This document shows positions 14,731 to 21,634 of a stretch of 32,802 nt of DNA, one piece after another; the first letter of the stretch is position 1, and every line of letters starts with the position of its first letter. The DNA is from a virus: IMG/VR virus record IMGVR_UViG_3300011114_000947, positions 1-32,802 of that record. One strand, written 5' to 3'. The notes under the pieces were generated by a model. That model worked only from the letters and a program-made list of their open reading frames with translations, did no database searches and was not told the origin of the DNA. The position numbers and the translations under genes were made by a program.

Positions 14731-16611
14731 CTACGCCCGCACGACGACGTCGGCGACGGGCAGCAGCACCGCGAGCACCGCGTTGGCGTAGGGTGCGGCG
14801 GGGTCCACCACCACCACGCCGGTGGGCGGGCTCATCAACACCGACGCCGCGAGGAGCTTCTGCCCCTCGTTGTACGGCAGCAGATCCCAATAGCTGATCC
14901 GCTTGATGGACTCGATTTCGCGCATCGCGGGCTCGAGAACGTCGTGCAGCTCGCGGTACGCCATGCCCTTGGTGGGGCGACATCCGATGAGCAGGGTGAG
15001 CGTCTTCGTCGCCGGCGCGACCTCGACGGCCACCTCGACTACGGGCTCGATGGGCTCGACCACCTCAACAGGACGGTCGCCGGGGCCGGGCTCAAACAGC
15101 ACCTGCTCGAGCTCCACAAACGTGGCCTTGACCTCGGCCTGCGTCGGCGCAGGCGGCTTGCGGCGAGTGACGTCGTAGCCGTCGGCGTCCAACACCCACT
15201 CCGACGCCTTGAGGCCCTCGCACAAAATCCGACCAAAGATCTCATCGGACACAAACAGCAGCTGCGTCTGCGCCCACCCCAACCGCAGGCCCTCATTGAG
15301 CGCGGCCTCGCTGTTGAGATCCCAGTCAACAAACTCGGTGGGGGCGACGGGCAGGTCACGATCTGTGACCTCGGCCTGCTCCTCGATCACCGGCGGGGGC
15401 TTGAGGCCACCGTCAAGGATCTCGTGTTTGCGTGAGACGCTCATCCCTGCGATCTCTGCCTCGGACCAACCCAGCGCAACAAGGCGCGGCGTTCCGTTGC
15501 GGGGCTGGCGGGTCTTCGCGCCGGCGTCGGCGACCACGACGGGCGCGGCTACCACGACGGGCGCAGCAACCACAACCGGGGCGACCTCGACGGGCGCAAA
15601 CACCACGGGAGTAGGGATGGCAGCGACGACGGGGCGCACTGCACCGGGTTTGAGCGCGGCGGCGATGCCTGCCAAGCTGGGGGACGCCGGCGCGTCGGCG
15701 GGGGTGATTTGGCCGGGTTTGGCGAGCTGCGCGGCGATGGCCGCTGCAAGGCCGACGGGCTTGACCGGAGCAGCTGCGGTGGGGGCGATGCCAGCGGCGC
15801 GCTTGGCGGCGAGATCAGAGAGTAGGGACATGGTGGTGGATCCTTGATTTAATGTTTTGACTGACTTGCAGGTATCGGCAAACGCGCAGCCGCCAAATGC
15901 GGTACACGCTGTCCAAGTGGGAGTAACTCTATCGGGCGCTGGTATCAATGCGACCTGCGCCATTTCGCGCACCGTTGCTTGGATACCCTGCCATTGCGCC
16001 TCGATGTGCTCGAGGTCGAGGTAGACCGGCCCGACGACGACGCCCTCGGCGGCTTTGGGGGGCTTAATCAACGCGATGTGCGCCACGCCAACGGCCTCGG
16101 GCTCGCATCCGTATTCGGCCTCATGCTGGAGCACGGTGGCCCGTGCGTAGAGCACCATCTGCACATCGGTGCGCAGCTGGTCGGGCTCTTTGATGTACCT
16201 GCGGTCCTTCGTTGTCTTTTGGTCCCAAACAACGGGCCACCCTGCTTTGAGGTCGAGCAGGTCCATGTAGCCCTCGGCGGGAAGCCCATCGACCTCGAGC
16301 AGCGCCGCGCCGGTGGCGTCTGCTGCGCGCCGGTCCACCCCGATGGGATGCTCGACGCGCAACGTGGAGCGCAACGGCCCGGGGATTTTGCCCGACGCCG
16401 CGAGCGCGACCAGCGGGCGCGTCGTCGCTGACAACCCGGCGGTCTCACCGGTCTTGAAAAACCTCTCGGCCTCCTCGGCAAACCTCTTGCCATCGAGCAA
16501 CGCCTGGGTGACGGGCTGCTCGAGGCCCACAATCTTGGACAGGTACCACTTGCGCTGGCACAACCGAAACGTGGTCACCTGAGTTGCCGACCAATGCAGA
16601 AACGGCTTCAC
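14731..16611 (-). CDS. Cas4/RecB-like Fe-S nuclease fused to an unknown C-terminal half
   Basis: A 626-residue protein from a GTG in a GTGA overlap. Residues 1-250 form a PD-(D/E)XK exonuclease: FRLCQRKWY with Cys18, GYMD (Asp117), WDQKT (Asp130, Lys132), QMVLY (Gln151, Tyr155) and C-x5-C-x5-C (Cys236, 242, 248). The four cysteines are the pattern of a 4Fe-4S cluster in Cas4 and AddB nucleases. A Val/Ala/Pro-rich linker follows at about 270-365, then a C-terminal part containing LLIGCRPTKG and VLEPAMREIESIKR that I do not recognise. Met261 has AAGGA upstream at moderate spacing and could start a second, in-frame product (15831 down). It probably processes DNA ends in phage recombination or replication. 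Confidence 0.8.
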   Translation of the reverse strand: MKPFLHWSATQVTTFRLCQRKWYLSKIVGLEQPVTQALLDGKRFAEEAERFFKTGETAGLSATTRPLVALAASGKIPGPLRSTLRVEHPIGVDRRAADATGAALLEVDGLPAEGYMDLLDLKAGWPVVWDQKTTKDRRYIKEPDQLRTDVQMVLYARATVLQHEAEYGCEPEAVGVAHIALIKPPKAAEGVVVGPVYLDLEHIEAQWQGIQATVREMAQVALIPAPDRVTPTWTACTAFGGCAFADTCKSVKTLNQGSTTMSLLSDLAAKRAAGIAPTAAAPVKPVGLAAAIAAQLAKPGQITPADAPASPSLAGIAAALKPGAVRPVVAAIPTPVVFAPVEVAPVVVAAPVVVAAPVVVADAGAKTRQPRNGTPRLVALGWSEAEIAGMSVSRKHEILDGGLKPPPVIEEQAEVTDRDLPVAPTEFVDWDLNSEAALNEGLRLGWAQTQLLFVSDEIFGRILCEGLKASEWVLDADGYDVTRRKPPAPTQAEVKATFVELEQVLFEPGPGDRPVEVVEPIEPVVEVAVEVAPATKTLTLLIGCRPTKGMAYRELHDVLEPAMREIESIKRISYWDLLPYNEGQKLLAASVLMSPPTGVVVVDPAAPYANAVLAVLLPVADVVVRA

Positions 16612-16775
16612 TTTGCCACCTCATCGGCGTAGGCGTCGATAGCGTGTTTGACGGCGAGGCCCGGGCGACCGTACGGCAGCGATGCGGAGCACCCTGCGAG
16701 TACGGAGATCGCAACGAGGATCAAACCGCCGGCGAACACAACTGCGGCAACGAGGCCGACGTCGTCGCGGGTCAT
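16608..16775 (-). CDS. small lipoprotein-like membrane protein
   Basis: A 55-residue gene in a clean open frame. Its ATG overlaps the upstream stop (ATGA) and its stop overlaps the next start (GTGA). After MTRDDV a hydrophobic run (GLVAAVVFAGGLILVAISV) leads to LAGC at 26-29, a canonical lipobox with Cys29 as the lipidation site, followed by SASLPYG and a short soluble tail ending DEVAK. The N-region is not strongly positive, so it might instead be a plain one-span membrane protein. Lipoproteins expressed from a phage replication operon are known to block superinfection or serve as spanin parts. Neither role is proven here. Confidence 0.65.
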   Translation of the reverse strand: MTRDDVGLVAAVVFAGGLILVAISVLAGCSASLPYGRPGLAVKHAIDAYADEVAK

Positions 16776-17068
16776 TCGGACACCACGGCGCTGTAGCCCA
16801 GGTCTTCCGGCGTCGGCGCGGCAAACGCCTCGCTCGAGTCGAACCCGATCCGCAGAGCGCGCCGGGCGTGGTAGCCACGCTCATCGGCGAGCTCGAGCAA
16901 CGCCGCGATGTGCGGGTCTTTGGTGCCGTCAGGCAACTCGGACAGCTGCGCATAGTCGGCCTGCGCGCTGTCGCGTTCGGCCTCAAGCGTGCGGTACAGG
17001 TTCTCGAGCGCGGCGTGAACCTGCGCGATGGCGATAAGGACGTTGGTGGGGGTCTGCATGTTACTCAT
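16772..17068 (-). CDS. hypothetical protein, 98 residues
   Basis: The start is the ATG at 17068, one base after the upstream stop and with GAGG about nine bases before it; an alternative ATG is at 17059. The protein is helical and acidic: VHAALENLYRTLEAERDSAQ, then HIAALLELADERGYHARRAL. This suggests a coiled coil or helical bundle. It ends in an ATGA overlap with the lipoprotein gene. No motif recognised; only the operon context with replication genes can be stated. Confidence 0.65.
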   Translation of the reverse strand: MSNMQTPTNVLIAIAQVHAALENLYRTLEAERDSAQADYAQLSELPDGTKDPHIAALLELADERGYHARRALRIGFDSSEAFAAPTPEDLGYSAVVSE

Positions 17069-17069
17069 G

Positions 17070-17369
17070 TTACTTGGCCTCAAGTGCGGCGTTGAGTTTG
17101 TCGGCGAGGGCCTCGCTTTCCATTTCGGCCTGTACGCGGCCCGACCGCGCCGTCTTGCCGGCTGCGGGGTACGGTGCCCAGCTGGCGACAACGCGGCGCA
17201 CGCCCTTGATGCGCTTGTCGATGGCAGCGGGGTACCAGTCGAGGGGCAGGTCGCCGTCCACCTCGAGCACGGCGCACCAACGGTAGGCCGCTTTGACTTT
17301 GAGGGGCATTTTGGCGCAGGACTCGCGGACAAGGTAGCGAGGGGGAGCGGCGGGATTGATGCTGGACAT
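17070..17369 (-). CDS. hypothetical protein, 99 residues
   Basis: Start ATG 17369 with AGGA seven bases upstream. Basic in the middle (AIDKRIKGVRRVV) and beta-like near the start (AAYRWCAVLEVDGDLPLDW), with a helical end (EALADKLNAALEAK). This is the first gene after the primase-helicase and is separated from it by a 114-base leader with a hairpin, so its expression may be controlled separately. Family unknown. Confidence 0.65.
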   Translation of the reverse strand: MSSINPAAPPRYLVRESCAKMPLKVKAAYRWCAVLEVDGDLPLDWYPAAIDKRIKGVRRVVASWAPYPAAGKTARSGRVQAEMESEALADKLNAALEAK

Positions 17370-17395
17370 GATGTTGTGATCCTGTGGTGGTGGTG

Positions 17396-17428
17396 CCCCG
17401 ACCGACGCCGTGGTGGTGTCGTTCGGGG
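17396..17428 (-). repeat. hairpin in the leader of the 99-residue gene
   Basis: Arms CCCCGA-C-CGAC and GTCG-T-TCGGGG pair over ten base pairs with one mismatch and an 11-base loop. It lies in the 114-base gap between the primase-helicase stop and the 99-residue gene start. No T run follows on the minus strand, so it is not a normal terminator. It may stabilise or process the mRNA, or affect translation. Apart from this hairpin I see no clear promoter in the gap. Confidence 0.55.
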
Positions 17429-17483
17429 TGATTTAGTCTTACCGGATTATGAGTTACTACGCAACCCCGGCGGCACTTATATT

Positions 17484-19982
17484 TTAGTATGGTACGCCGT
17501 CGGAGTCGGGCACGAATGCCATGACCGGTGCAGAAGCTGGGGTAGTCGGCGCATATTTGGGGACGTCGGTAATACGCGAACCCTTTGGACCGACCGCATG
17601 TTTTTTCTTGGCGGCGTCGGGGTGCCATACCCAGCAGCGCCTCGCGCCGGTGGTCCGCTTGGTCCAGCCGAATCGGATCATAGCGAGGCCGATGTTCGTT
17701 CCGTTCGGTCTCGCAGCGCCAAAGCAAAGCGCGGCGACTTTCTCGAGCAGGTCGCTCGCGCTCCACTCCGTCTGGATGTGCTTCGTGACGACCTGGTACA
17801 CCGCATCCTCGACGGAGTCGTCGGCGAGGTACTGCTGGTTACGCACTCCGATCTCCGTCTGCTGCTCCGCTGAAGGCCACCACGGCACGCCCGCCGCAAC
17901 CTTGGCGTCGGCCTCGGCCCAAAGCTGCGGCGCGACCTCTCTAACTCTCGCGAGGTCGATGCGTCCGCTGCGTACCTCAAGCGTCCAAAACCGGCGGTTC
18001 TCGCTGCTGCGGTCAACGAGGTAGAGCTTCACGTTGGTGTTGCCGAAAAACACGCATTGACGGGGGATGTCCTCCAACTCTTTGCCGTGCATCCGGACGC
18101 CGGTATCGCGCCGGCGGTCAATGAAAGTCATATATTCAACGTGGTTTTTCCACGTTGGCATCTCTGCCATTTCGTGGATGAGGTAGTTGGGGAGCACCAT
18201 AATCGAGCGTTTTTCATCCTGTGGCACCGGCGCGGGGTTGAACCACGACTCATCGGGGCAGAGACTACGGAGCAGCTCAGTTTTGCCCTCGCCACCGTCG
18301 GCGGCGTACAACACCAGCATCGAGTCCGCTTTGCTGCCGGGCTTGCGGGCGCGGACCACCGCCGACATCATCCACCACATGAGGCCGCGGGCGTTGTAGG
18401 TGTCCTCCGACGCATCGGGCGCAGCACCAAACAAGGCGCGGGCCTCCTCCGTGAAACGCTCGGTGCCGTCCCACGACAGCGAGTCGAAATAATCGACAAT
18501 CGGGTTGCGCTGGTCCTCGCTGGCGCGGGCGTAGATCGCCTCGCGGGTGTCGAGCAGGGTGGGGTGGATGTCCTGGGCGTCCAACTGCACGCGGACCTCG
18601 CGGGTGAGCGCGTCGGTGAGCGGCGACGACTTGCCCTCCTCGGACTCCACCATCACGCGGCGCTTGAAACTATCGGTCCAGAACATCCGGTCAAACGGCT
18701 GCTGGGACAAAGCACGCACGACGTTTCCAAAGGTGGACTCGGGGCGGTTGTTGCTATTCATCCGCAAGCCACCGCCGCCGACCGATGCGGCTTGCTGGGC
18801 TCGCGCCGCCTGTTTGGCGGCGGCGTCTGCTGCGCGAGCTGCTGCGCGGGTGTGCTGCGTCATCGCCGCGACGACAGCGCGGCGGGCGTTGGTGGAGTTC
18901 AGCGCCACCCCGATAGTAGTCGCGTGCCTCATCGCCAGCCCGGTGAGGACGCCGACGTCGAGCACACCCGCTGCGAGGAGCGCGGAAAGGTACGCTTTGG
19001 CGTCGGAGCCTCGCGACAGCGCCTCGAGGTTGAGGTCTCCGTTGTGCGCGGCTACGGTCTCAACGTCGCCGGCCTCGACGTCGCTATGCGGTGCGTCGGC
19101 GGCAAGGGTTGGCGTCCGCTTGCGGAACGCGCCGGCGATGCTCGCGCCGACGTCCTCGGAGGCCCCCGCCTGTAGGCCGCGAGCGAACGCGGACGTGTGA
19201 TCCTTGCTGCCCTGCTCGCTCCACTGCGACTGGACGTGGGCGAACACCGCCAAAGCCACCGCAGGGGCCAGCGTACGCGCCCCAACCCGCAGGCCTGCCC
19301 GATACCCCTGCGCGTTGGCAACATCGTTCCGCTTGCCGCGTGGCGTAGCGAGCAACAGGGCGGCGACGTCGTCGAGCGCGTCGAGCGACTCCAGCGATGT
19401 CTCGACGTCGGTGTAGTCCTCGAGGTCCACCGGGTGCGCGGCGTGCTGGTGGGTGGCGTTGTAGCGGGGGAGCAGCGCGTGGTACTGCATCGGCAACTCT
19501 GCGAGCTGCGCACGGGGTGGCGGCACGAAATCGAAGTGGACGCACGAATACCCACCGTTGCTGCGGATATCGAAGCCGTCGATACCCAACACCCGCGCAC
19601 CGATGCCCAGCTCGTAGCCCTCGCCGTCGGGGTACTGGTACCAGAGGTGGAACCCACCGCCGGCGGTCTCGTCGCGGTAGGTATCTGGCAAAGTCCAGTT
19701 GAGGCGTTGGAACACCTCGGCGGCAATCAGGCCCTGCGTGGGCTTGCTGTCAAAATCCAACATTACCACCCCGTCGCACACCGCGATGGAGGGGATGGCG
19801 TTGGGGTTGCTGGTCCACCAGTTGCGGATCACCTGGGGATCTCGCGTCCCTGCTTTCCATCCGTTGGCGGTTAGCGGTTTCTTGTCGTGCCCGCAGGGAA
19901 ACACATAGTAGCCGTTGGCTGCGGCCTCGAGGGCGACGTCGAGGCGTGGACGGTTGCGAGTCTGTAGGGTAGGGGAGTACAT
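17484..19982 (-). CDS. primase-polymerase fused to VirE-type helicase
   Basis: An 832-residue replication protein. The ATG at 19982 is preferred over a TTG directly before it; AAGG lies six bases upstream. The N-terminal 200 residues are an archaeo-eukaryotic primase (prim-pol): VMLDFDS with the DxD pair at 76 and 78, and GGGFHLWYQ with the conserved His near 112. A middle Ala-rich linker (AAARAADAAAKQAARAQQ) leads to a C-terminal SF3/VirE-like ATPase: WDGTERF, ADGGEGKTELL (Walker A Lys567), IHEMAEM (Walker B region) and FFGNTN. Such proteins prime and unwind at phage or plasmid origins. It is the first large leftward gene next to the proposed origin. Confidence 0.88.
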   Translation of the reverse strand: MYSPTLQTRNRPRLDVALEAAANGYYVFPCGHDKKPLTANGWKAGTRDPQVIRNWWTSNPNAIPSIAVCDGVVMLDFDSKPTQGLIAAEVFQRLNWTLPDTYRDETAGGGFHLWYQYPDGEGYELGIGARVLGIDGFDIRSNGGYSCVHFDFVPPPRAQLAELPMQYHALLPRYNATHQHAAHPVDLEDYTDVETSLESLDALDDVAALLLATPRGKRNDVANAQGYRAGLRVGARTLAPAVALAVFAHVQSQWSEQGSKDHTSAFARGLQAGASEDVGASIAGAFRKRTPTLAADAPHSDVEAGDVETVAAHNGDLNLEALSRGSDAKAYLSALLAAGVLDVGVLTGLAMRHATTIGVALNSTNARRAVVAAMTQHTRAAARAADAAAKQAARAQQAASVGGGGLRMNSNNRPESTFGNVVRALSQQPFDRMFWTDSFKRRVMVESEEGKSSPLTDALTREVRVQLDAQDIHPTLLDTREAIYARASEDQRNPIVDYFDSLSWDGTERFTEEARALFGAAPDASEDTYNARGLMWWMMSAVVRARKPGSKADSMLVLYAADGGEGKTELLRSLCPDESWFNPAPVPQDEKRSIMVLPNYLIHEMAEMPTWKNHVEYMTFIDRRRDTGVRMHGKELEDIPRQCVFFGNTNVKLYLVDRSSENRRFWTLEVRSGRIDLARVREVAPQLWAEADAKVAAGVPWWPSAEQQTEIGVRNQQYLADDSVEDAVYQVVTKHIQTEWSASDLLEKVAALCFGAARPNGTNIGLAMIRFGWTKRTTGARRCWVWHPDAAKKKHAVGPKGSRITDVPKYAPTTPASAPVMAFVPDSDGVPY

Positions 19983-20013
19983 CAATAGCCTTGGTTGTGC
20001 GAGGTGGTTGAAA

Positions 20014-20047
20014 GTGGCCGGTGTAGCGTGGTGGCTATGCCGGCCAC
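20014..20047 (-). repeat. inverted repeat between regulator and primase
   Basis: GTGGCCGG (20014-20021) and CCGGCCAC (20040-20047) are perfect 8-base arms around an 18-base loop. It lies in the 81-base gap between the regulator stop and the primase-helicase start. It could be an operator of the ribbon-helix-helix protein or an RNA hairpin that sets primase expression. No T run follows on the minus strand, so termination is unlikely. Confidence 0.6.
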
Positions 20048-20063
20048 GCCCCTTTTTGGGGGG

Positions 20064-20228
20064 CTACGGCAGAGAGGGTAGGGCAACCTGCCCCGTGAGC
20101 ACAAGCTCGAGCACGCGGCTGAACGACAGGCCGCTCTGCTCGACCAGCTGTTGCAGCTGCTCGCGGATGCGTGGATCGAGGGTGACAGCGACGACAGGTC
20201 GGCGACGTTTCTGGGGTGTGGTGGACAT
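20064..20228 (-). CDS. ribbon-helix-helix DNA-binding protein
   Basis: A 54-residue protein. After a basic start (QKRRRP) the strand PVVAVTLDPR is followed by helix IREQLQQLVEQSG, then LSFSRVLELVLTGQV. This is the Arc/CopG/MetJ ribbon-helix-helix plan: an alternating beta strand that dimerises and reads the major groove, then two helices around an SG-LS turn. It is the first gene leftward from the proposed origin. No Shine-Dalgarno is present, and the promoter found at 20235-20263 would start the mRNA at about the ATG. Probably a repressor or copy regulator acting on the neighbouring repeats; that is inferred from position. Confidence 0.75.
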   Translation of the reverse strand: MSTTPQKRRRPVVAVTLDPRIREQLQQLVEQSGLSFSRVLELVLTGQVALPSLP

Positions 20229-20234
20229 GCAGAG

Positions 20235-20263
20235 AGTATGACACCGCCGGTCGAGGTGGTCAA
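20235..20263 (-). promoter_or_regulatory. leftward promoter, probably giving a leaderless mRNA
   Basis: On the minus strand TTGACC (20258-20263; 5 of 6) is followed after exactly 17 bases by CATACT (20235-20240; 4 of 6). Only six bases separate the -10 box from the A of the regulator ATG at 20228, which is where transcription should start. No ribosome-binding site lies between. Hence a leaderless transcript, as known for lambda cI from PRM. Confidence 0.6.
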
Positions 20264-20434
20264 GGCACCGTCGATGGTGTTTGTTTTGACGGCCCTGTCA
20301 CTTTCCACGCCTTACGGGTTTGATACGGGTTTGAAACGGGTTTCGCGAGGTTGGAGCGCGATGTTTACGGGTTACGGGTTTTTTGCCTCAGACCTGATGG
20401 AGAGACACCCCCCACCACCCCACCCCCCTACTGC

Positions 20435-20467
20435 ATATAGATATAGGAATATAGATATAGGTATAGG
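20435..20467. repeat. AT-rich direct repeats at the centre of the palindrome
   Basis: ATATAGATATAGG occurs at 20435-20447 and again at 20449-20461, followed by a partial TATAGG to 20467. This is the only strongly AT-rich stretch of this length noticed in the region, and it sits at the symmetry centre of the large inverted repeat. It is a candidate DNA unwinding element. Confidence 0.75.
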
Positions 20468-20469
20468 CA

Positions 20470-20497
20470 GGGGTAGGGGGGTGGGGGTGGGGGGTGG
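20470..20497 (+). other. G-quadruplex motif
   Basis: Four G runs of 4, 6, 5 and 6 bases are separated by TA, T and T. Such short loops predict a very stable parallel quadruplex on the plus strand. The mirrored C-rich tract at 20406-20430 makes the minus strand G-rich on the other side of the AT core, so quadruplexes could form on opposite strands flanking the core. Confidence 0.7.
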
Positions 20498-20636
20498 TAC
20501 CCCTCCCTGCTTTGCGGCTCTGAGGCAAAAAACCCGTAACCCGTAAAGGTTTCGGTAGAACCTCGGATAGCCCGTTTCAAACCCGTATCAAACCCGTAAG
20601 GCGCTCGAGCCCTGCGCGCCGCGTTAGGAGGTTGGA

Positions 20637-21191
20637 ATGACCACCACTCTGAGCATTGACGCAGGGCTTCACGGCTTAGGCTGCGGACTATTTGACGGAT
20701 CCGAACTTATAGCCGCTTGGTATGCCTCGCCGGGCGGTTATGGGCGGGGACCGGCCCGTTGGCGCGCAGTTATAACCGCCGGGCTTGCCCCTCTGCGCAT
20801 AATCCCCAACACGGTGGTCATAGAGACCATGCAAATCTATAATCGGGCGTCATCGCGGGGTGACCCTGCCGATATTCTGGAGGTGCAGGGGGTGTGCGGC
20901 GCTATATCTGGGTGGGGTCCGTTCGCCGGTGCAGAGCTGGTCGGCTACGCGCCTCGCGAGTGGAAAGGGGCGGTGCCCCAGGCGGTCTACGCCGCCCGGG
21001 TGGACGCCTACCTCGCGAGGCGCGGGTGGAGCGGAAGATTGTCACCGCACCCAGCTGCGCGGCACCACGACGTCGCCCACGGCATCGGGGTAGGCCTGCA
21101 TCACCTCGGTCTTGTCGTCGCTGGGAAAAGCTGCTACCCTGCCCCCCGGCCTGTCGTTGTAGCGCCTCCTCTGAGCGTGCCTACCACTTGA
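20637..21191 (+). CDS. RuvC-like Holliday junction resolvase
   Basis: A 184-residue protein with an RNase H-like fold. SIDAGLHGLGCGLF gives the first catalytic Asp8 in the position of the RuvC D-P-G motif, NTVVIETMQIY gives Glu63, and RHHDVAHGIGVGLHHLG gives the C-terminal acidic residue Asp145. Phage RuvC-like enzymes cut branched DNA before packaging, and this gene directly precedes the terminase genes. AGGAGG lies at 20626-20631. It is the first gene of the rightward block. The last 25 residues are Pro-rich and probably not part of the fold. Confidence 0.75.
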   Translation: MTTTLSIDAGLHGLGCGLFDGSELIAAWYASPGGYGRGPARWRAVITAGLAPLRIIPNTVVIETMQIYNRASSRGDPADILEVQGVCGAISGWGPFAGAELVGYAPREWKGAVPQAVYAARVDAYLARRGWSGRLSPHPAARHHDVAHGIGVGLHHLGLVVAGKSCYPAPRPVVVAPPLSVPTT

Positions 21192-21634
21192 ACACTCCCC
21201 GCACACAACTGACCACCCTCCAGCTCGCGTGCATTCAGCACCTCGTAGCGGATGGGTGGAGTGTGCAGCAATGCCTCGACAAGTACCACATCCCAAAGAG
21301 CACTTGGTACAACCAGTGGCGCAACGACGGGCGTTTCCTTCCGGCCATCGAGGACGCCAAGCGAGTGCAGCGCGAGGGCGTTTGGGCCTCCATCGCCGCC
21401 AGCGGCGTACGAGCTGCGCAGGTGCTCGACTCGATCATGATGGACCCGATGAGCAAAGAGAGCGTGCGCGTCCAAGCCGCTACCACGCTGCTGGACCGCA
21501 GCGGCTACACCAAAGCGGAGCCCGTCGCGGCAGAGGTCCAGCCCTACACAACCCGCGACGAAATGGTGCAGGCATTGGCCGCCATCCCCGTCGATGTGCT
21601 CGAAGCCGCGCTGGCCGCTCGAGCTAAGCCATGA
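21188..21634 (+). CDS. terS: terminase small subunit
   Basis: A 148-residue protein read from the TTG at 21188, which overlaps the resolvase stop (TTGA); the longer open frame upstream lies over the resolvase gene. The N-terminal helix-turn-helix reads SVQQCLDKYHIPKSTWYNQW, as in small terminases that recognise the packaging site. It continues with a helical middle (AAQVLDSIMMDP, AATTLLDRSGYT) and ends in the terminase large subunit gene by ATGA overlap. Neighbouring TerL makes the call firm. Confidence 0.8.
   Translation: MNTPRTQLTTLQLACIQHLVADGWSVQQCLDKYHIPKSTWYNQWRNDGRFLPAIEDAKRVQREGVWASIAASGVRAAQVLDSIMMDPMSKESVRVQAATTLLDRSGYTKAEPVAAEVQPYTTRDEMVQALAAIPVDVLEAALAARAKP

Larger units (their letters stand above)
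20309..20602. repeat. large nested inverted repeat with iterons, putative origin
   Basis: Arms 20309-20392 and 20519-20602 are 84 bases each. The outer 32 and inner 29 bases match perfectly and about half of the 23 between match. Repeats ACGGGTT start at 20314, 20325, 20336, 20367 and 20374; mirrored AACCCGT start at 20531, 20538, 20580 and 20591, with a degenerate AGCCCGT at 20569. Inside the arms lie a C-rich tract (20406-20430), an AT-rich core and a G-rich tract (20470-20497) that themselves form an inverted repeat. Iterons plus an AT-rich core beside a primase-helicase gene are the usual signs of a replication origin. Confidence 0.85.
20229..20636. other. divergent control region without genes
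   Basis: This 408-base gap separates the two transcription blocks. It holds a leftward promoter (20235-20263), a nested inverted repeat with ACGGGTT-type repeats (20309-20602), G-quadruplex-capable tracts, an AT-rich direct repeat (20435-20467) and the AGGAGG ribosome site of the resolvase gene (20626-20631). Six-frame translation here gives only repeat-driven, low-complexity peptides. No strong rightward sigma70 promoter is visible, so the rightward block may depend on an activator or an unusual element. Confidence 0.85.

Noticed and set aside
17433-17470. Promoter TTGCGT-17-TAAGAC on the minus strand before the 99-residue gene
   Set aside because: Spacing is right but each box matches only 3 of 6 positions, so it is no better than chance.
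20406-20500. CRISPR-like repeats in the control region
   Set aside because: Repeats are short, mirrored and without unique spacers of constant length; they are iterons or palindrome arms.
20151-20546. 131-codon plus-strand frame across the control region
   Set aside because: It runs through the palindrome, shows low-complexity repeats such as GIGRGRGVGVGGG, has no ribosome site and crosses the opposite-strand regulator gene.
20498-20636. Sigma70 promoter for the rightward block
   Set aside because: Several -10-like hexamers (TAGAAC, TATCAA) were examined but none has a fitting -35 box at 16 to 18 bases.
20894-21187. Upstream extension of the terminase small subunit frame
   Set aside because: It overlaps the resolvase gene in another frame and has Arg/Pro-rich shadow composition; the TTG at 21188 overlaps the resolvase stop.
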